Below are positions 48,087 through 58,065 of a stretch of 64,000 bases of DNA, piece after piece. The stretch spans positions 62,001 to 126,000 of the forward strand of contig NZ_JAEKGC010000004.1 in assembly GCF_016405885.1 (NCBI RefSeq). The letters run 5' to 3'. Position numbers and translations under genes: made by a program. The number at the start of each line of letters is the position of its first letter. Positions within the stretch are counted from its first letter, which is position 1. Under the pieces are notes generated by a model. That model was not told the DNA's origin. It did no database searches and was given only the letters and a program-made list of their open reading frames with translations. This DNA is from Arthrobacter sp. MSA 4-2 (GTDB lineage Bacteria > Actinomycetota > Actinomycetes > Actinomycetales > Micrococcaceae).

Positions 48087-48455
48087 GTGATTCAGCAGGA
48101 GTCGCGGCTCAAGGTCGCCGACAACACGGGGGCCAAGGAAATCTTGACCATCCGTGTTCTCGGAGGATCCGGACGCCGCTACGCAGGCATCGGCGACGTT
48201 ATCGTCGCCACCGTCAAGGACGCAATCCCCGGCGGCAACGTCAAGAAGGGCGACGTCGTCAAGGCGGTCATCGTCCGCACCAAGAAGGAACGCCGCCGCG
48301 CGGACGGTTCCTACATCAAGTTTGATGAAAACGCAGCAGTGATCCTGAAGAACGACGGCGACCCCCGCGGTACCCGTATCTTCGGCCCTGTCGGCCGCGA
48401 ACTGCGCGACAAGCGTTTCATGAAGATCATTTCACTGGCGCCGGAGGTGCTCTAG
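48087..48455 (+). CDS. rplN: 50S ribosomal protein L14
   Basis: 122 residues, GTG start with ACAGGAG upstream. [39 protein letters not shown] and [15 protein letters not shown] are diagnostic. L14 sits at the intersubunit face and binds the silencing factor RsfS. It is the first gene of the spc operon. Confidence 0.98.
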   Translation: MIQQESRLKVADNTGAKEILTIRVLGGSGRRYAGIGDVIVATVKDAIPGGNVKKGDVVKAVIVRTKKERRRADGSYIKFDENAAVILKNDGDPRGTRIFGPVGRELRDKRFMKIISLAPEVL

Positions 48456-48458
48456 CCC

Positions 48459-48836
48459 ATGGCACAGAAGACTGGAAAGCTCAAGATCAAGAAGGGTGAC
48501 CTGGTTCAGGTCATCACCGGAGCCAAGCAGGAGCGCGGCGGCGACCGCGGCAAGCAGGGCAAGGTCCTCAAGGTGTTCCCGGAGACCAACCGCGTGCTCG
48601 TCGAGGGCATCAACCGGATCACCAAGCACACCAAGGCCACCCAGCACGAGGGTCACAGCCACGGCGGCGGAATCCAGGTCGTCGAGGCACCGCTGCACAT
48701 CAGCAACGTTGCCATCGTTGATCCCGAGACCAAGAAGCCGACCCGCGTGGGCTACCGCACCGAGACCGTCGAGCGCGACGGCCGGCAGCGCACCGTCCGC
48801 ATCCGCGTGGCCAAGTCATCAGGGAAGGATCTGTAA
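48459..48836 (+). CDS. rplX: 50S ribosomal protein L24
   Basis: 125 residues. [20 protein letters not shown] is the KOW motif, and [19 protein letters not shown] continues it. L24 initiates 50S assembly on the 5-prime end of 23S rRNA. The gene starts three bases after rplN, and its stop overlaps the rplE ATG by one base (TAATG). Confidence 0.97.
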   Translation: MAQKTGKLKIKKGDLVQVITGAKQERGGDRGKQGKVLKVFPETNRVLVEGINRITKHTKATQHEGHSHGGGIQVVEAPLHISNVAIVDPETKKPTRVGYRTETVERDGRQRTVRIRVAKSSGKDL

Positions 48837-49411
48837 TGACTGTTGAAACCGCAGAGACCAAGGTTCTCCCTCGCCTCAAGGCCCGCTACGCCGCTGAAAT
48901 CAAGTCTGCCCTGCAGGAAGAGTTCAGCTACGCCAACGTCAACCAGGTTCCGCGCCTGGTGAAGGTTGTCGTGAACATGGGTGTTGGAGATGCCGCCAAG
49001 GACTCCAAGCTCATCGACGGCGCCGTCAAGGACCTCACCGCGATCACCGGCCAGAAGCCCCAGGTGACCAAGGCCCGCAAGTCCATCGCCCAGTTCAAGC
49101 TTCGTGAGGGTATGCCCATCGGCGCCCACGCGACGCTGCGCGGCGACCGCATGTGGGAATTCGTCGACCGCCTGGTGTCCCTCGCCCTGCCCCGTATCCG
49201 CGACTTCCGCGGCCTCAACGGCAAGCAGTTCGACGGCAACGGCAACTACACCTTCGGCCTCACGGAGCAGTCGATGTTCCACGAGATCGACCAGGACCGT
49301 ATCGACCGCGTGCGTGGCATGGACATCACCGTCGTCACCACCGCCAAGACCGACGCCGAGGGCCGCGCGCTGCTGAAGGCGCTTGGCTTCCCGTTCAAAT
49401 CCGAAGATTAA
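48836..49411 (+). CDS. rplE: 50S ribosomal protein L5
   Basis: 191 residues. [40 protein letters not shown] and [18 protein letters not shown] are conserved. L5 binds 5S rRNA and forms bridge B1b to S13. AAGGAT precedes the overlapping ATG. Only 96 bases separate it from rpsH, too little for the rpsN gene found here in many bacteria. Confidence 0.98.
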   Translation: MTVETAETKVLPRLKARYAAEIKSALQEEFSYANVNQVPRLVKVVVNMGVGDAAKDSKLIDGAVKDLTAITGQKPQVTKARKSIAQFKLREGMPIGAHATLRGDRMWEFVDRLVSLALPRIRDFRGLNGKQFDGNGNYTFGLTEQSMFHEIDQDRIDRVRGMDITVVTTAKTDAEGRALLKALGFPFKSED

Positions 49412-49507
49412 TCTAACTACGTTGCAGGTCCGTTCCGGCCGGGGCGAGCGAAAGCCCGTTCCTGACCCGGGATCCGGAAACCGTTACGAGGAAGGGCAAG
49501 AGCCCAC

Positions 49508-49906
49508 ATGACAATGACAGATCCTGTCGCAGACATGCTCACGCGTCTGCGCAATGCAAACTCGGCGTACCACGACTCAGTGTCGATGCCGTACAGCAAG
49601 CTCAAGGCTCGCGTAGCCGACATCCTGAAGGCCGAGGGCTACATCGCCGGCTGGAAGGAAGAGGAAGCGGAGGTCGGCAAGAAGCTGACCATCGACCTCA
49701 AGTTCGGCCCGGACCGCCAGCGCTCAATCGCCGGCATCCGCCGCATCTCCAAGCCGGGTCTCCGCGTTTACGCGAAGTCCACCAACCTGCCCCACGTGCT
49801 GGGCGGCCTTGGAATTGCCATCCTGTCCACGTCCTCCGGTCTGCTCACGGACCGCCAGGCATCCAAGAAGGGTGTGGGTGGGGAAGTCCTCGCCTACGTC
49901 TGGTAG
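49508..49906 (+). CDS. rpsH: 30S ribosomal protein S8
   Basis: 132 residues. [20 protein letters not shown], the linker [19 protein letters not shown] and the end [11 protein letters not shown] are diagnostic. S8 binds 16S helix 21 and is the spc operon repressor in E. coli. AGGAAGG lies somewhat upstream of the ATG. It directly follows rplE with no rpsN. Confidence 0.98.
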   Translation: MTMTDPVADMLTRLRNANSAYHDSVSMPYSKLKARVADILKAEGYIAGWKEEEAEVGKKLTIDLKFGPDRQRSIAGIRRISKPGLRVYAKSTNLPHVLGGLGIAILSTSSGLLTDRQASKKGVGGEVLAYVW

Positions 49907-49923
49907 CGGGAAGGGAAAGAAAA

Positions 49924-50460
49924 ATGTCACGTATTGGACGTCTCCCCATCACCGTACCTGCAGGTGTTGAGGTCAAGGTCAACGGCAGTGAAGTTTCCGT
50001 CAAGGGATCCAAGGGCGAGCTGAGCCACACCGTGCCCAGCCCGATCGAGGTCTCGCTTGAGGACACCACCATCACCGTCAGCCGGCCCAATGACGAGCGT
50101 GTTTCGCGCTCACTGCACGGCCTCACCCGCACGCTGATCTCCAACATGATCGTCGGAGTCACCGAGGGGTACAAGAAGAACCTTGAGATCGTGGGCACGG
50201 GTTACCGTGTCCAGGCCAAGGGAAGCGACCTGGAGTTCGCTCTGGGCTACAGCCACCCGGTTGCCGTCAAGGCCCCCGAGGGCATTGTCCTGACTGTCGA
50301 TTCCCCCACCAAGCTTTCGGTGTCGGGCATCAACAAGCAGCAGGTCGGCGAGGTCGCTGCAAACATCCGCAAGCTGCGCAAGCCCGACCCGTACAAGGGC
50401 AAGGGCATCCGCTATGCAGGCGAGATCATCCGCCGCAAGGTCGGAAAGGCCGGTAAGTAA
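49924..50460 (+). CDS. rplF: 50S ribosomal protein L6
   Basis: 178 residues. [18 protein letters not shown] opens it; the second half ends in [20 protein letters not shown], the sarcin-ricin-loop binding region. GGGAAGGGAAAG precedes the ATG. rplR begins two bases after the stop. Confidence 0.98.
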   Translation: MSRIGRLPITVPAGVEVKVNGSEVSVKGSKGELSHTVPSPIEVSLEDTTITVSRPNDERVSRSLHGLTRTLISNMIVGVTEGYKKNLEIVGTGYRVQAKGSDLEFALGYSHPVAVKAPEGIVLTVDSPTKLSVSGINKQQVGEVAANIRKLRKPDPYKGKGIRYAGEIIRRKVGKAGK

Positions 50461-50462
50461 CC

Positions 50463-50846
50463 ATGGCAATCAGCATCAATAAGAAGCGCACCTCCAAGAG
50501 CAAGTCCGCCTCCCGCGGACGCCGCCACCTGCGCGTCCGCAAGCGCGTCTCGGGGACCGCCGCCCGTCCGCGCCTCGTCGTCAACCGTTCGGCCCGCCAC
50601 GTATTCGTGCAGGTCGTCGACGACACCAAGGGCATCACCGTGGTTTCCGCCTCGACGCTCGAAGCGGACCTGCGGGCCTTTGACGGCGACAAGACCGCCA
50701 AGGCCAAGCGTGTTGGCGGGCTCGTTGCAGAGCGCGCGAAGGCTGCAGGTATCGAAGCTGTCGTTTTCGACCGCGGCGGTAACAAGTACCACGGCCGTGT
50801 TGCGGCCATCGCAGACGGCGCACGCGAAGGTGGGCTGTCACTGTGA
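50463..50846 (+). CDS. rplR: 50S ribosomal protein L18
   Basis: 127 residues. [39 protein letters not shown] and [20 protein letters not shown] are conserved. It binds 5S rRNA together with L5. The stop overlaps the rpsE GTG by four bases (GTGA). Confidence 0.98.
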   Translation: MAISINKKRTSKSKSASRGRRHLRVRKRVSGTAARPRLVVNRSARHVFVQVVDDTKGITVVSASTLEADLRAFDGDKTAKAKRVGGLVAERAKAAGIEAVVFDRGGNKYHGRVAAIADGAREGGLSL

Positions 50847-51580
50847 CCGAAGAAAACAAGGCAAAGGAAGCGCCATTGAATACGGCTACAGAGCAGCCAG
50901 CAACCGACGCCCCGGCTGCCGGTTCGACTGAGACCGCATCGGCCGACAGCCGAGGCGACCGTGGCTCCCGCGGAAGCGGGCGCGGCGGCGAGCGTGGCGG
51001 CAAGAGCGACCGTGGCGGCCGTGGTGGCCGCGACGGGCGCGACGGCGGCCGTGACGACAAGGACAAGTTCATTGAGCGCGTCGTCACCATCAACCGCGTC
51101 GCCAAGGTCGTCAAGGGCGGCCGCCGCTTCAGCTTCACCGCCCTCGTGGTGGTAGGCGACGGCAACGGCATGGTCGGCGTCGGCTACGGAAAGGCCAAGG
51201 AAGTTCCCTCGGCCATCCAGAAGGCCGTCGAGGAAGCCAAGAAGACGATGTTCCGCGTTCCGCGCATCGGTGGAACCATCCCGCACCTGGTGCAGGGTGA
51301 AGCCGCTGCCGGCGTCGTGCTCCTTCGTCCCGCGTCCCCGGGTACCGGTGTTATCGCCGGTGGTCCGGTCCGCGCGATCCTCGAGTGCGCCGGCATCCAC
51401 GACGTCCTGTCGAAGTCCCTCGGTTCCTCCAACGCCATCAACATCGTTCACGCGACCGTTGACGCGCTGCAGAGGCTCGAAGAGCCCCAGGCCGTGGCTG
51501 CCCGCCGTGGCCTGCCGCTGGACGAGGTTGCCTCGCACCAGATGCTCCGCGCCATCGCAGCACAGAAGGTAGGTGCGTAA
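50843..51580 (+). CDS. rpsE: 30S ribosomal protein S5 with Arg/Gly-rich N-terminal extension
   Basis: 245 residues, GTG start overlapping rplR. Residues about 1-72 are an Ala/Thr then Gly/Arg/Asp-rich extension ([19 protein letters not shown]-like). The core then starts [20 protein letters not shown], with [20 protein letters not shown] and the C-terminal [21 protein letters not shown]. coli S5 is 167 aa. S5 takes part in decoding fidelity and mRNA entry. The extension would lie near the mRNA entry channel. Confidence 0.96.
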   Translation: MTEENKAKEAPLNTATEQPATDAPAAGSTETASADSRGDRGSRGSGRGGERGGKSDRGGRGGRDGRDGGRDDKDKFIERVVTINRVAKVVKGGRRFSFTALVVVGDGNGMVGVGYGKAKEVPSAIQKAVEEAKKTMFRVPRIGGTIPHLVQGEAAAGVVLLRPASPGTGVIAGGPVRAILECAGIHDVLSKSLGSSNAINIVHATVDALQRLEEPQAVAARRGLPLDEVASHQMLRAIAAQKVGA

Positions 51581-51798
51581 TGACCGCGATCACTCCCAAG
51601 CGCGTGCAGGTGAGCACGGCGAAGCTGCAGATCACTCAGATCAAGTCCGCCATTGGCGGCAAGCAGAACCAGCGCGACACCCTGCGGTCCCTCGGACTGA
51701 AGCGGATCGGCCACACCGTGGTCCGTGAAGCCGATGCTGTGACCGTCGGCATGGTCAACACGGTTCCGCACCTCTTGAAGGTTGAGGAGGCCAAGTAA
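51580..51798 (+). CDS. rpmD: 50S ribosomal protein L30
   Basis: 72 residues. [39 protein letters not shown] and [16 protein letters not shown] cover the whole family. Its ATG overlaps the rpsE stop by one base and its stop overlaps the rplO ATG by one base, so the three are tightly coupled. Confidence 0.98.
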   Translation: MTAITPKRVQVSTAKLQITQIKSAIGGKQNQRDTLRSLGLKRIGHTVVREADAVTVGMVNTVPHLLKVEEAK

Positions 51799-52289
51799 TG
51801 GCAGAGGAAAAGACAACGGCTGTAGCCGAAGGAAAGACGGAGCGCGTTCACGCTCTGAAGGTCCACCACCTGCGTCCGGCCCCCGGAGCCAAAACCAAGA
51901 AGACCCGCGTGGGCCGTGGTGAAGGTTCGAAGGGCAAGACGGCAGGCCGTGGTACCAAGGGAACCGCAGCCCGCTACCAGGTGAAGGCAGGCTTCGCAGG
52001 CGGCCAGCTGCCGCTGCACATGCGTCTGCCGAAGCTGCGCGGGTTCAAGAACCCGTTCCGCGTCGAGTTCCAGGTTGTGAACCTGGACAAGATCTCGGAG
52101 CTCTACCCCAACGGTGGCGATGTGACCGTCGAGTCGCTCGTCGCCCTGGGTGCGGTGCGCAAGAACCAGCCCGTGAAGGTGCTGGGGACCGGCGACATCA
52201 CCGTGGCAGTCGATGTGAAGGCTCACCGCTTCTCCTCGACCGCAGCCGAGAAGATCGCTGCCGCCGGCGGCTCAATCAGCCAGCTCTAG
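51798..52289 (+). CDS. rplO: 50S ribosomal protein L15
   Basis: 163 residues. [40 protein letters not shown] and the C-terminal [12 protein letters not shown] are diagnostic. A polar stretch of about 15 residues precedes the core. TTGAGGAGG inside rpmD is the ribosome binding site. It is the last gene before a hairpin that separates it from secY. Confidence 0.98.
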   Translation: MAEEKTTAVAEGKTERVHALKVHHLRPAPGAKTKKTRVGRGEGSKGKTAGRGTKGTAARYQVKAGFAGGQLPLHMRLPKLRGFKNPFRVEFQVVNLDKISELYPNGGDVTVESLVALGAVRKNQPVKVLGTGDITVAVDVKAHRFSSTAAEKIAAAGGSISQL

Positions 52290-52342
52290 GCAGATCTGCT
52301 CGTGATCCGGCTGTGTTCATCCACGGCCAGGAACTAGACTCT

Positions 52343-52377
52343 TGGTGGGCCGGTGCAATCCGGCCCACCAGGAGTTT
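52343..52377 (+). terminator. Hairpin terminator between rplO and secY
   Basis: An 11-bp perfect stem (52343-52353 and 52360-52370) with a TGCAAT loop, then GGAGTTTT. It lies 54 bases past the rplO stop and would end or attenuate the spc transcript before secY. Confidence 0.75.
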
Positions 52378-52434
52378 TCCGGCTTAAGCGCCGGCTCATC
52401 ACCGCCCGGTTCCAAGACATCGGGTTTCGACCGT

Positions 52435-52440
52435 TAGACT
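52435..52440 (+). promoter_or_regulatory. TAGACT -10 candidate for secY-adk-map
   Basis: TAGACT, the same hexamer as before tRNA-Trp and tuf, 52 bases before the secY start and just after the rplO terminator. A second TAGACT occurs at 52335-52340, before that hairpin. The matching -35 elements are weak. Confidence 0.4.
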
Positions 52441-52491
52441 CGGTTGTTGTGTACTGTCCGCTTCGGACATCCAAGACCTTCAGGAGGACGC

Positions 52492-53805
52492 TTGCTAAGC
52501 GCTATTGGCCGGGCATTCCGGACGCCAGACTTGCGGCGCAAGCTGTTGTTCACGCTGGGCATCATCACCATCTTCCGGCTCGGCGCCTTCATCCCGGCCC
52601 CCGGAGTCGACTACGGCAACGTCCAGCAGTGCCTGAGCCTTGGCAACACGCAGGGCGGCCTCTATGAGTTCGTCAACCTGTTCAGCGGCGGTGCCCTGCT
52701 GCAGGTGTCGGTCTTCGCCCTGGGAATCACCCCCTACATCACCGCGAGCATCATCACGCAGCTGCTGCGCGTCGTGATCCCCCGCTTCCAGGAACTCCAT
52801 GAGGAAGGCGCCCAGGGCCAGTCACGGCTGACCCAGTACACGCGCTACCTCACGATCGCCCTCGGCCTGCTCAACGCGACGACGCTGGTGTCGCTCGCGC
52901 GCTCCGGGGCACTGCTGGGCGACTGCCCGGTGCCGCTGATCCCGGACGACTCCCTGATCACCATCATCCTGCTGATCATCACCCTCACCGCGGGCACCGG
53001 CCTCATCATGTGGATGGGCGAGCTGATCACCGAGCGGGGTGTCGGCAACGGCATGTCCCTGCTGATCTTCACCGCCATCGTGGCAAGCTTCCCCACCTCC
53101 CTCGGCGAAATCCTGCGCACCCAGGGCTGGACAGTCTTCCTGGGCGTGATGCTTATGGGCGTGGTGGTCGTGGCGCTCGTCATCTTCGTCGAGCAGTCCC
53201 AGCGCCGCATCCCCGTGCAGTACGCCAAGCGGATGATCGGGCGCCGCACCCTCGGCGGCAGCAGCACCTACATCCCGATCAAGGTCAACATGGCCGGCGT
53301 GATCCCCGTGATCTTCGCGTCCTCCATGCTGTACCTGCCGACCCTGATCGCGCAGTTCAACACCCCCACGGACGGCCAGACGCCGCCGCCGGAGTGGGTC
53401 AACTGGATCACCACCTACCTCGCGACCGGTGACCACCCGCTGTACATGGCGGTGTACTTCTTCATGATCGTGTTCTTCACGTACTTCTACGTGGCGATCA
53501 CGTTCAACCCGGACGAGGTCTCCGAGAACATGAAGAAGTACGGCGGCTTCATCCCGGGCATCCGGGCCGGCCGCCCCACGGCGGAGTACCTGCAGTACGT
53601 GCTCTCCCGCATCACCCTGCCGGGCGCGATCTACCTGGGCCTCGTCGCCCTGATCCCACTGATCGCCCTGGTGGCGATCGGCGCCAACCAGAACTTCCCG
53701 TTCGGCGGCACGTCGATCCTGATCATGGTGGGCGTGGGGCTGGAAACCGTAAAGCAGATCGACGCGCAGCTGCAGCAGCGCAACTACGAAGGGCTCCTCC
53801 GATGA
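52492..53805 (+). CDS. secY: Preprotein translocase subunit SecY
   Basis: 437 residues with ten membrane helices. RTPDLRRKLLFTLGIITIFR opens the first helix, FVNLFSGGALLQVSVFALGI is the plug/helix 2 region, and RRTLGGSSTYIPIKVNMAGV with YFMIVFFTYFY-like helices follow. SecY is the channel of the general secretion pathway, partner of SecE at 15963. The TTG at 52492 has CAGGAGG at 52481-52487, which decides it. The stop overlaps the adk ATG by four bases. Confidence 0.97.
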   Translation: MLSAIGRAFRTPDLRRKLLFTLGIITIFRLGAFIPAPGVDYGNVQQCLSLGNTQGGLYEFVNLFSGGALLQVSVFALGITPYITASIITQLLRVVIPRFQELHEEGAQGQSRLTQYTRYLTIALGLLNATTLVSLARSGALLGDCPVPLIPDDSLITIILLIITLTAGTGLIMWMGELITERGVGNGMSLLIFTAIVASFPTSLGEILRTQGWTVFLGVMLMGVVVVALVIFVEQSQRRIPVQYAKRMIGRRTLGGSSTYIPIKVNMAGVIPVIFASSMLYLPTLIAQFNTPTDGQTPPPEWVNWITTYLATGDHPLYMAVYFFMIVFFTYFYVAITFNPDEVSENMKKYGGFIPGIRAGRPTAEYLQYVLSRITLPGAIYLGLVALIPLIALVAIGANQNFPFGGTSILIMVGVGLETVKQIDAQLQQRNYEGLLR

Positions 53806-54374
53806 CAAGAATGCTGATTATCGGCCCTCCGGGTTCGGGCAAGGGAACGCAGGCAGCGCGCATCTCCGAGCGCCTGGGCGTGGTCGCCATCTCCACCGGG
53901 GATATCTTCCGCGACAACGTCAAGCGCGAGACGCCCCTGGGTGTCGAGGCGAAGAAGTACATGGATGCGGGGGACTTCGTGCCCGACAGCGTCACCAACA
54001 GCATGGTGCGCGACCGGCTGAAGGCCGACGACGTGCAGGACGGCTTCCTGCTCGACGGCTACCCGCGCACGGCCGCCCAGGTGGCCGAGCTCGACGACAT
54101 CCTCGCCGAGAACTCCCTGAGCCTCGACGTGGTGCTTCAGCTCACCGCCGAGGACGAGGAGCTGGTGCGCCGGCTGCTGGGCCGTGCGTCCCTCGACGGG
54201 CGCAGCGACGACAACCAGGACGTCATCCGGCACCGGCTGCGCCTGTACCACGAGCAGACCACGCCGGTCGTCTCGCAGTACGCCGAGCGCGGCATCGTCA
54301 CCCAGGTGAACGGGATCGGCAGCATCGACGAGGTCACCGAGCGGGTCATGAACGCGCTCAAGGTCGCCAGCTAG
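53802..54374 (+). CDS. adk: Adenylate kinase, short form
   Basis: 190 residues. The P-loop IGPPGSGKGTQAARISERL is at residues 6-24, STGDIFRDNV and FLLDGYPRTAAQ are the nucleoside-binding blocks, and GRASLDGRSDDNQDVIRHRL replaces the long LID insert. The zinc-binding LID of the 215-residue form is absent, as in most actinobacteria. It catalyses ATP + AMP to 2 ADP in the cytoplasm. It is coupled to secY by ATGA. Confidence 0.97.
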   Translation: MTRMLIIGPPGSGKGTQAARISERLGVVAISTGDIFRDNVKRETPLGVEAKKYMDAGDFVPDSVTNSMVRDRLKADDVQDGFLLDGYPRTAAQVAELDDILAENSLSLDVVLQLTAEDEELVRRLLGRASLDGRSDDNQDVIRHRLRLYHEQTTPVVSQYAERGIVTQVNGIGSIDEVTERVMNALKVAS

Positions 54375-54387
54375 GCCGCCGGACACT

Positions 54388-55212
54388 TTGCGTCAGCCCA
54401 AGATTGAGTACAAGACACCCCGCCAGATCCTGAGCATGCGCGAGGCCGGCCTGGTGCTGTCCCGCGGCCTCGACGCAGCGGTCTCGGCCGCCCGGGTGGG
54501 GGTGAGCACCCGCGAGCTGAATGCCGTGTTCGAGGAGGTGCTCCGGGAGGCCGGGGCCACCTCGAACTTCCTGGGCTACCACGGCTTCCCCGCCAGCATC
54601 TGCACCTCGGTCAACGAGGAGGTGGTCCACGGCATCCCCGGGGACTACGTGCTGCGGGACGGGGACATCATCTCCATCGACGCCGGCGCGGTCGTGAACG
54701 GCTGGCACGCCGACTCTGCACGCACCACCATCGTGGGGACGCCGCGGGAGGAGGACGTGCGCCTGTCGCAGGTCACCGAGGAGGCGATGTGGCGGGGGAT
54801 CGCCGCCCTCGCCGGGGCCAAGCACGTGGGCGATATCGGGGCCGCCATCGACGACTACGTCTCGGAGCTCCCGGGCCAGCGGCTCGGCATCCTCGAGGAC
54901 TACGTGGGTCACGGCATCGGCACCCGGATGCACCAGGAGCCCGACGTCCTGAACTACCGCAGCTCGCACCGCGGGCCGAAGGTCCGCCCCGGGCTCTGCC
55001 TGGCCATCGAGCCGATGCTGGTCCTGGGGGGACTCGAGACGAAGGTGCTCGACGACGACTGGACGGTGGTCACCACCGACGGCAAGCGCGCCTCGCAGTG
55101 GGAGCACACCGTGGCCGTCCACAACGGCGGCATCTGGGTGCTCAGCGCCGAGGACGGCGGAGCGTCGAAGCTCGAACCGCTCGGCGTCGTCCCGGTTCCC
55201 GTCCGCGCCTGA
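54388..55212 (+). CDS. map: Methionine aminopeptidase, type I
   Basis: 274 residues. The five metal ligands are visible: the two Asp in SIDAGAVVNGWHADSA, His in GHGIGTRMHQEP, and Glu in CLAIEPML and WEHTVAV. YHGFPASICTSVNEEVVHGI is the substrate-side block. It removes the initiator methionine from nascent proteins. The TTG at 54388 is 13 bases after the adk stop; no strong ribosome binding site is seen, so some coupling to adk is likely. Confidence 0.95.
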   Translation: MRQPKIEYKTPRQILSMREAGLVLSRGLDAAVSAARVGVSTRELNAVFEEVLREAGATSNFLGYHGFPASICTSVNEEVVHGIPGDYVLRDGDIISIDAGAVVNGWHADSARTTIVGTPREEDVRLSQVTEEAMWRGIAALAGAKHVGDIGAAIDDYVSELPGQRLGILEDYVGHGIGTRMHQEPDVLNYRSSHRGPKVRPGLCLAIEPMLVLGGLETKVLDDDWTVVTTDGKRASQWEHTVAVHNGGIWVLSAEDGGASKLEPLGVVPVPVRA

Positions 55213-55244
55213 GCCCCCGTCCGGCCGCTTCCGCGGAACGCCGA

Positions 55245-55274
55245 TTTAACTTCTCCGCGCCCATGGCGTAGTGT
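55245..55274 (+). promoter_or_regulatory. Promoter of the infA-rplQ operon
   Basis: TTTAAC (55245-55250), an 18-base spacer and TAGTGT (55269-55274). The -10 is identical to the better candidate before rpoB. It leaves a leader of about 140 bases. Confidence 0.55.
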
Positions 55275-55418
55275 TGTCTGTTGGTTGTCTCTGCTTTTTG
55301 TGCCCATTTCGGGCCGGGCGGCCCGCCGGCTTACGAGCCGTCGCCGCCCCGAGGTCAGACAATCAAAACCCAAACCCGTCCACCGTGCAAGCGGTGGGCA
55401 TCGACGTTAGCGGAGGAT

Positions 55419-55640
55419 ATGGCCAAGAAAGACGGTGTCATTGAGATTGAAGGCACTGTGAACGAGGCGCTGCCCAACGCGATGTTCCGCGTTGAGTTGG
55501 CCAACGGTCACATTGTTCTCGCCCACATCTCGGGAAAGATGCGCCAGCACTACATTCGAATCCTTCCTGAGGACCGGGTAGTAGTGGAACTCAGCCCGTA
55601 CGACCTCACCCGGGGCCGTATTGTCTACCGCTACAAATAA
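55419..55640 (+). CDS. infA: Translation initiation factor IF-1
   Basis: 73 residues. [40 protein letters not shown] and [20 protein letters not shown] make the complete OB fold. IF-1 blocks the A site during initiation. The ATG at 55419 follows GGAGGA; the frame is open upstream but without homology. It leads the infA-rpmJ-rpsM-rpsK-rpoA-rplQ cluster. Confidence 0.98.
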   Translation: MAKKDGVIEIEGTVNEALPNAMFRVELANGHIVLAHISGKMRQHYIRILPEDRVVVELSPYDLTRGRIVYRYK

Positions 55641-55661
55641 GAATCAACTCGAAGGAAAACC

Positions 55662-55775
55662 ATGAAGGTCAACCCGAGCGTGAAGCGGATCTGTGAAAAG
55701 TGCCAGGTGGTTCGCCGCAAGGGCAACGTTCTTGTCATCTGCGAAAACCCGCGCCACAAGCAGCGCCAGGGTTAA
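55662..55775 (+). CDS. rpmJ: 50S ribosomal protein L36
   Basis: A 37-residue gene starting ATG at 55662 after GAAGGAAAA and ending TAA at 55775. The protein begins [20 protein letters not shown]. The zinc-ribbon set C11, C14, C27 and H32 is intact, so it is the zinc-binding form. It lies 21 bases after infA. Confidence 0.97.
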   Translation: MKVNPSVKRICEKCQVVRRKGNVLVICENPRHKQRQG

Positions 55776-55940
55776 TCAGCCTCTTTAGAGGTCGACCCCA
55801 CGCGTAGTTCAGTTCATTAAGGCAAAGCAGCACCGCGCATCAGCGCAGTGCACACCCCCGGTACGGAGGCCGGGGACCGGAAAACCTTCCGGGTACGCTT
55901 TGGCTCAGACCTCCGGTATCACCAAAGGAGAACAGCCTCT

Positions 55941-56318
55941 ATGGCACGTCTCGCTGGCGTAGACATCCCCCGCGAAAAGCGGGTAGTCATCGCGCTTACT
56001 TACATCTACGGCGTGGGCAAGACCCGTGCAGAGAAGACGATCGCGGATACGGGCATCAGCCCCAACACCCGCGTGAAGGACCTCACCGATGCAGAGCTCG
56101 TCCAGCTCCGCGACTACGTTGAAGGAAACTTCAAGGTTGAGGGTGACCTCCGGCGCGAGGTCGCAGCCGACATCCGCCGCAAGGTCGAAATCGGCAGCTA
56201 CGAAGGCATTCGGCACCGCCGCGGCCTTCCCGTGCGTGGACAGCGCACGAAGACCAACGCTCGTACCCGCAAGGGCCCGAAGCGCACCGTCGCAGGCAAG
56301 AAGAAGGCCGGCCGCTAA
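55941..56318 (+). CDS. rpsM: 30S ribosomal protein S13
   Basis: 125 residues. [37 protein letters not shown] and [20 protein letters not shown] are conserved, with a basic tail that reaches the P-site tRNA. AAAGGAG lies upstream of the ATG at 55941. It follows rpmJ by 165 bases. Confidence 0.98.
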   Translation: MARLAGVDIPREKRVVIALTYIYGVGKTRAEKTIADTGISPNTRVKDLTDAELVQLRDYVEGNFKVEGDLRREVAADIRRKVEIGSYEGIRHRRGLPVRGQRTKTNARTRKGPKRTVAGKKKAGR

Positions 56319-56437
56319 ATCCCCGCTGGCTCCCTAACGTGACGCGCTAGCGCTCGTCACACCAGGGAATCTTCGCCAGTGGAGACCTCTGTTCAGCGGT
56401 CCCCCTTTCTAAAACCAAAACCTTCGTAGGAGAAGTA

Positions 56438-56839
56438 ATGCCCCCCAAGACTCGTGGAGCGGTGCGCAAGCCGCGTCGCAAGGATAAGAAGAATATCGCG
56501 CTCGGCCAGGCGCACATCAAGAGCACCTTCAACAACACCATCGTCTCGATCACGGACCCCAGCGGAGCAGTCATCTCCTGGGCCTCCGCCGGTGAGGTTG
56601 GGTTCAAGGGCTCACGCAAGTCCACCCCGTTCGCTGCGCAGCTGGCTGCTGAAGCCGCCGCGAAGCGCGCTCAGGAGCACGGCGTCCGCAAGGTCGACGT
56701 CTTCGTCAAGGGCCCGGGATCCGGACGCGAAACCGCAATTCGCTCGCTGCAGGCCACCGGCCTGGAGGTCGGCTCCATCTCGGACGTCACCCCCAGCGCC
56801 CACAACGGCTGCCGCCCCCCGAAGCGCCGCCGCGTCTAA
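56438..56839 (+). CDS. rpsK: 30S ribosomal protein S11
   Basis: 133 residues. [40 protein letters not shown] and [15 protein letters not shown] are diagnostic; the last block interacts with the 16S platform near the E site. TAGGAGAAG precedes the ATG. Confidence 0.98.
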   Translation: MPPKTRGAVRKPRRKDKKNIALGQAHIKSTFNNTIVSITDPSGAVISWASAGEVGFKGSRKSTPFAAQLAAEAAAKRAQEHGVRKVDVFVKGPGSGRETAIRSLQATGLEVGSISDVTPSAHNGCRPPKRRRV

Positions 56840-56994
56840 TCGGCTTTTCGGCCACCGTACCGCCTTGCAGCAGCCCCGGCTGCCGCAGGGCGGTTCGGTG
56901 CCGTTATCCAAAGCTTTTGAGCCGGCTCATCAGCTATCCCTTTCCACCATTTGTGTTGCGTCATATAGCGGATGCACCCTGAAAGGAAATGTAC

Positions 56995-58005
56995 GTGCTT
57001 ATTGCACAGCGCCCCACCCTGACTGAAGAAGTAGTCGCCGACAACCGCTCGCGGTTCGTGATCGAGCCCCTCGAGCCTGGCTTCGGCTACACCCTCGGCA
57101 ACTCCCTCCGCCGTACCCTCCTGTCCTCCATCCCCGGTGCAGCTGTCACAAGCATCCGCATCGATGGAGTCCTTCACGAATTCACGACGGTTCCCGGTGT
57201 CAAGGAAGACGTCACCGAGATCATCCTGAACATCAAGAACCTCGCGGTCTCCTCCGAGCACGACGAGCCCGTCGTGGCGTACCTGCGCAAGCAGGGCCCC
57301 GGCGTCGTGACCGCGGCAGACATCGCACCGCCGGCCGGTGTGGAGTTCCACAACCCCGACCTGCACATCGCCACCCTGAACTCGAAGGGCAAGTTCGAGC
57401 TCGAGCTGACCATCGAGCGCGGGCGCGGCTATGTCTCGGCCTCCCAGAACAAGTCCGGCGACTCGGAGATCGGCCGCATCCCGGTCGACTCCATCTACTC
57501 GCCGGTCCTGAAGGTCACCTTCCGCGTCGAGGCGACCCGTGTTGAGCAGCGCACCGACTTCGACCGCCTGATCGTCGACGTCGAAACCAAGGACGCCATC
57601 GCCCCGCGCGACGCCGTCGCTTCGGCAGGCACCACCCTGGTTGAGCTGTTCGGGCTGGCCCGCGAACTGAACATCGCGGCCGAAGGCATCGAAATCGGTC
57701 CTTCGCCTACGGACGCGGCCCTGGCCGCCGACATGGCGCTGCCGATCGAGGATCTCGAGCTGACGGTCCGCTCCTACAACTGCCTCAAGCGTGAGGGCAT
57801 CCACTCCGTGGGTGAACTCGTTGCCCGCTCCGAGGCCGACCTGATGGACATCCGCAACTTCGGCGCGAAGTCTATCGACGAGGTCAAGGCGAAGCTCGTT
57901 GAGCTCGGTCTGTCCCTGAAGGATTCCCCTCCCGGGTTCGACCTTGCCGCCCGCGCCGCTGCCATCGAAGAGGACGACGCCGCCTACGGCGACGAAGAGC
58001 TCTAA
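56995..58005 (+). CDS. rpoA: RNA polymerase alpha subunit
   Basis: 336 residues. The N-terminal dimerisation domain shows [20 protein letters not shown] and [18 protein letters not shown]. The C-terminal domain has [20 protein letters not shown] and [20 protein letters not shown], which bind UP elements and activators. An acidic tail ends it. I chose the GTG at 56995 because AAAGGA lies eight bases upstream; the ATG at 56989 would be only two or three bases from it. Confidence 0.97.
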   Translation: MLIAQRPTLTEEVVADNRSRFVIEPLEPGFGYTLGNSLRRTLLSSIPGAAVTSIRIDGVLHEFTTVPGVKEDVTEIILNIKNLAVSSEHDEPVVAYLRKQGPGVVTAADIAPPAGVEFHNPDLHIATLNSKGKFELELTIERGRGYVSASQNKSGDSEIGRIPVDSIYSPVLKVTFRVEATRVEQRTDFDRLIVDVETKDAIAPRDAVASAGTTLVELFGLARELNIAAEGIEIGPSPTDAALAADMALPIEDLELTVRSYNCLKREGIHSVGELVARSEADLMDIRNFGAKSIDEVKAKLVELGLSLKDSPPGFDLAARAAAIEEDDAAYGDEEL

Positions 58006-58065
58006 TACGCTAACTGCCTGACCGCCGCCCGGCGGCGGTCAGGTCCACTATGAGGAGAAATAACC

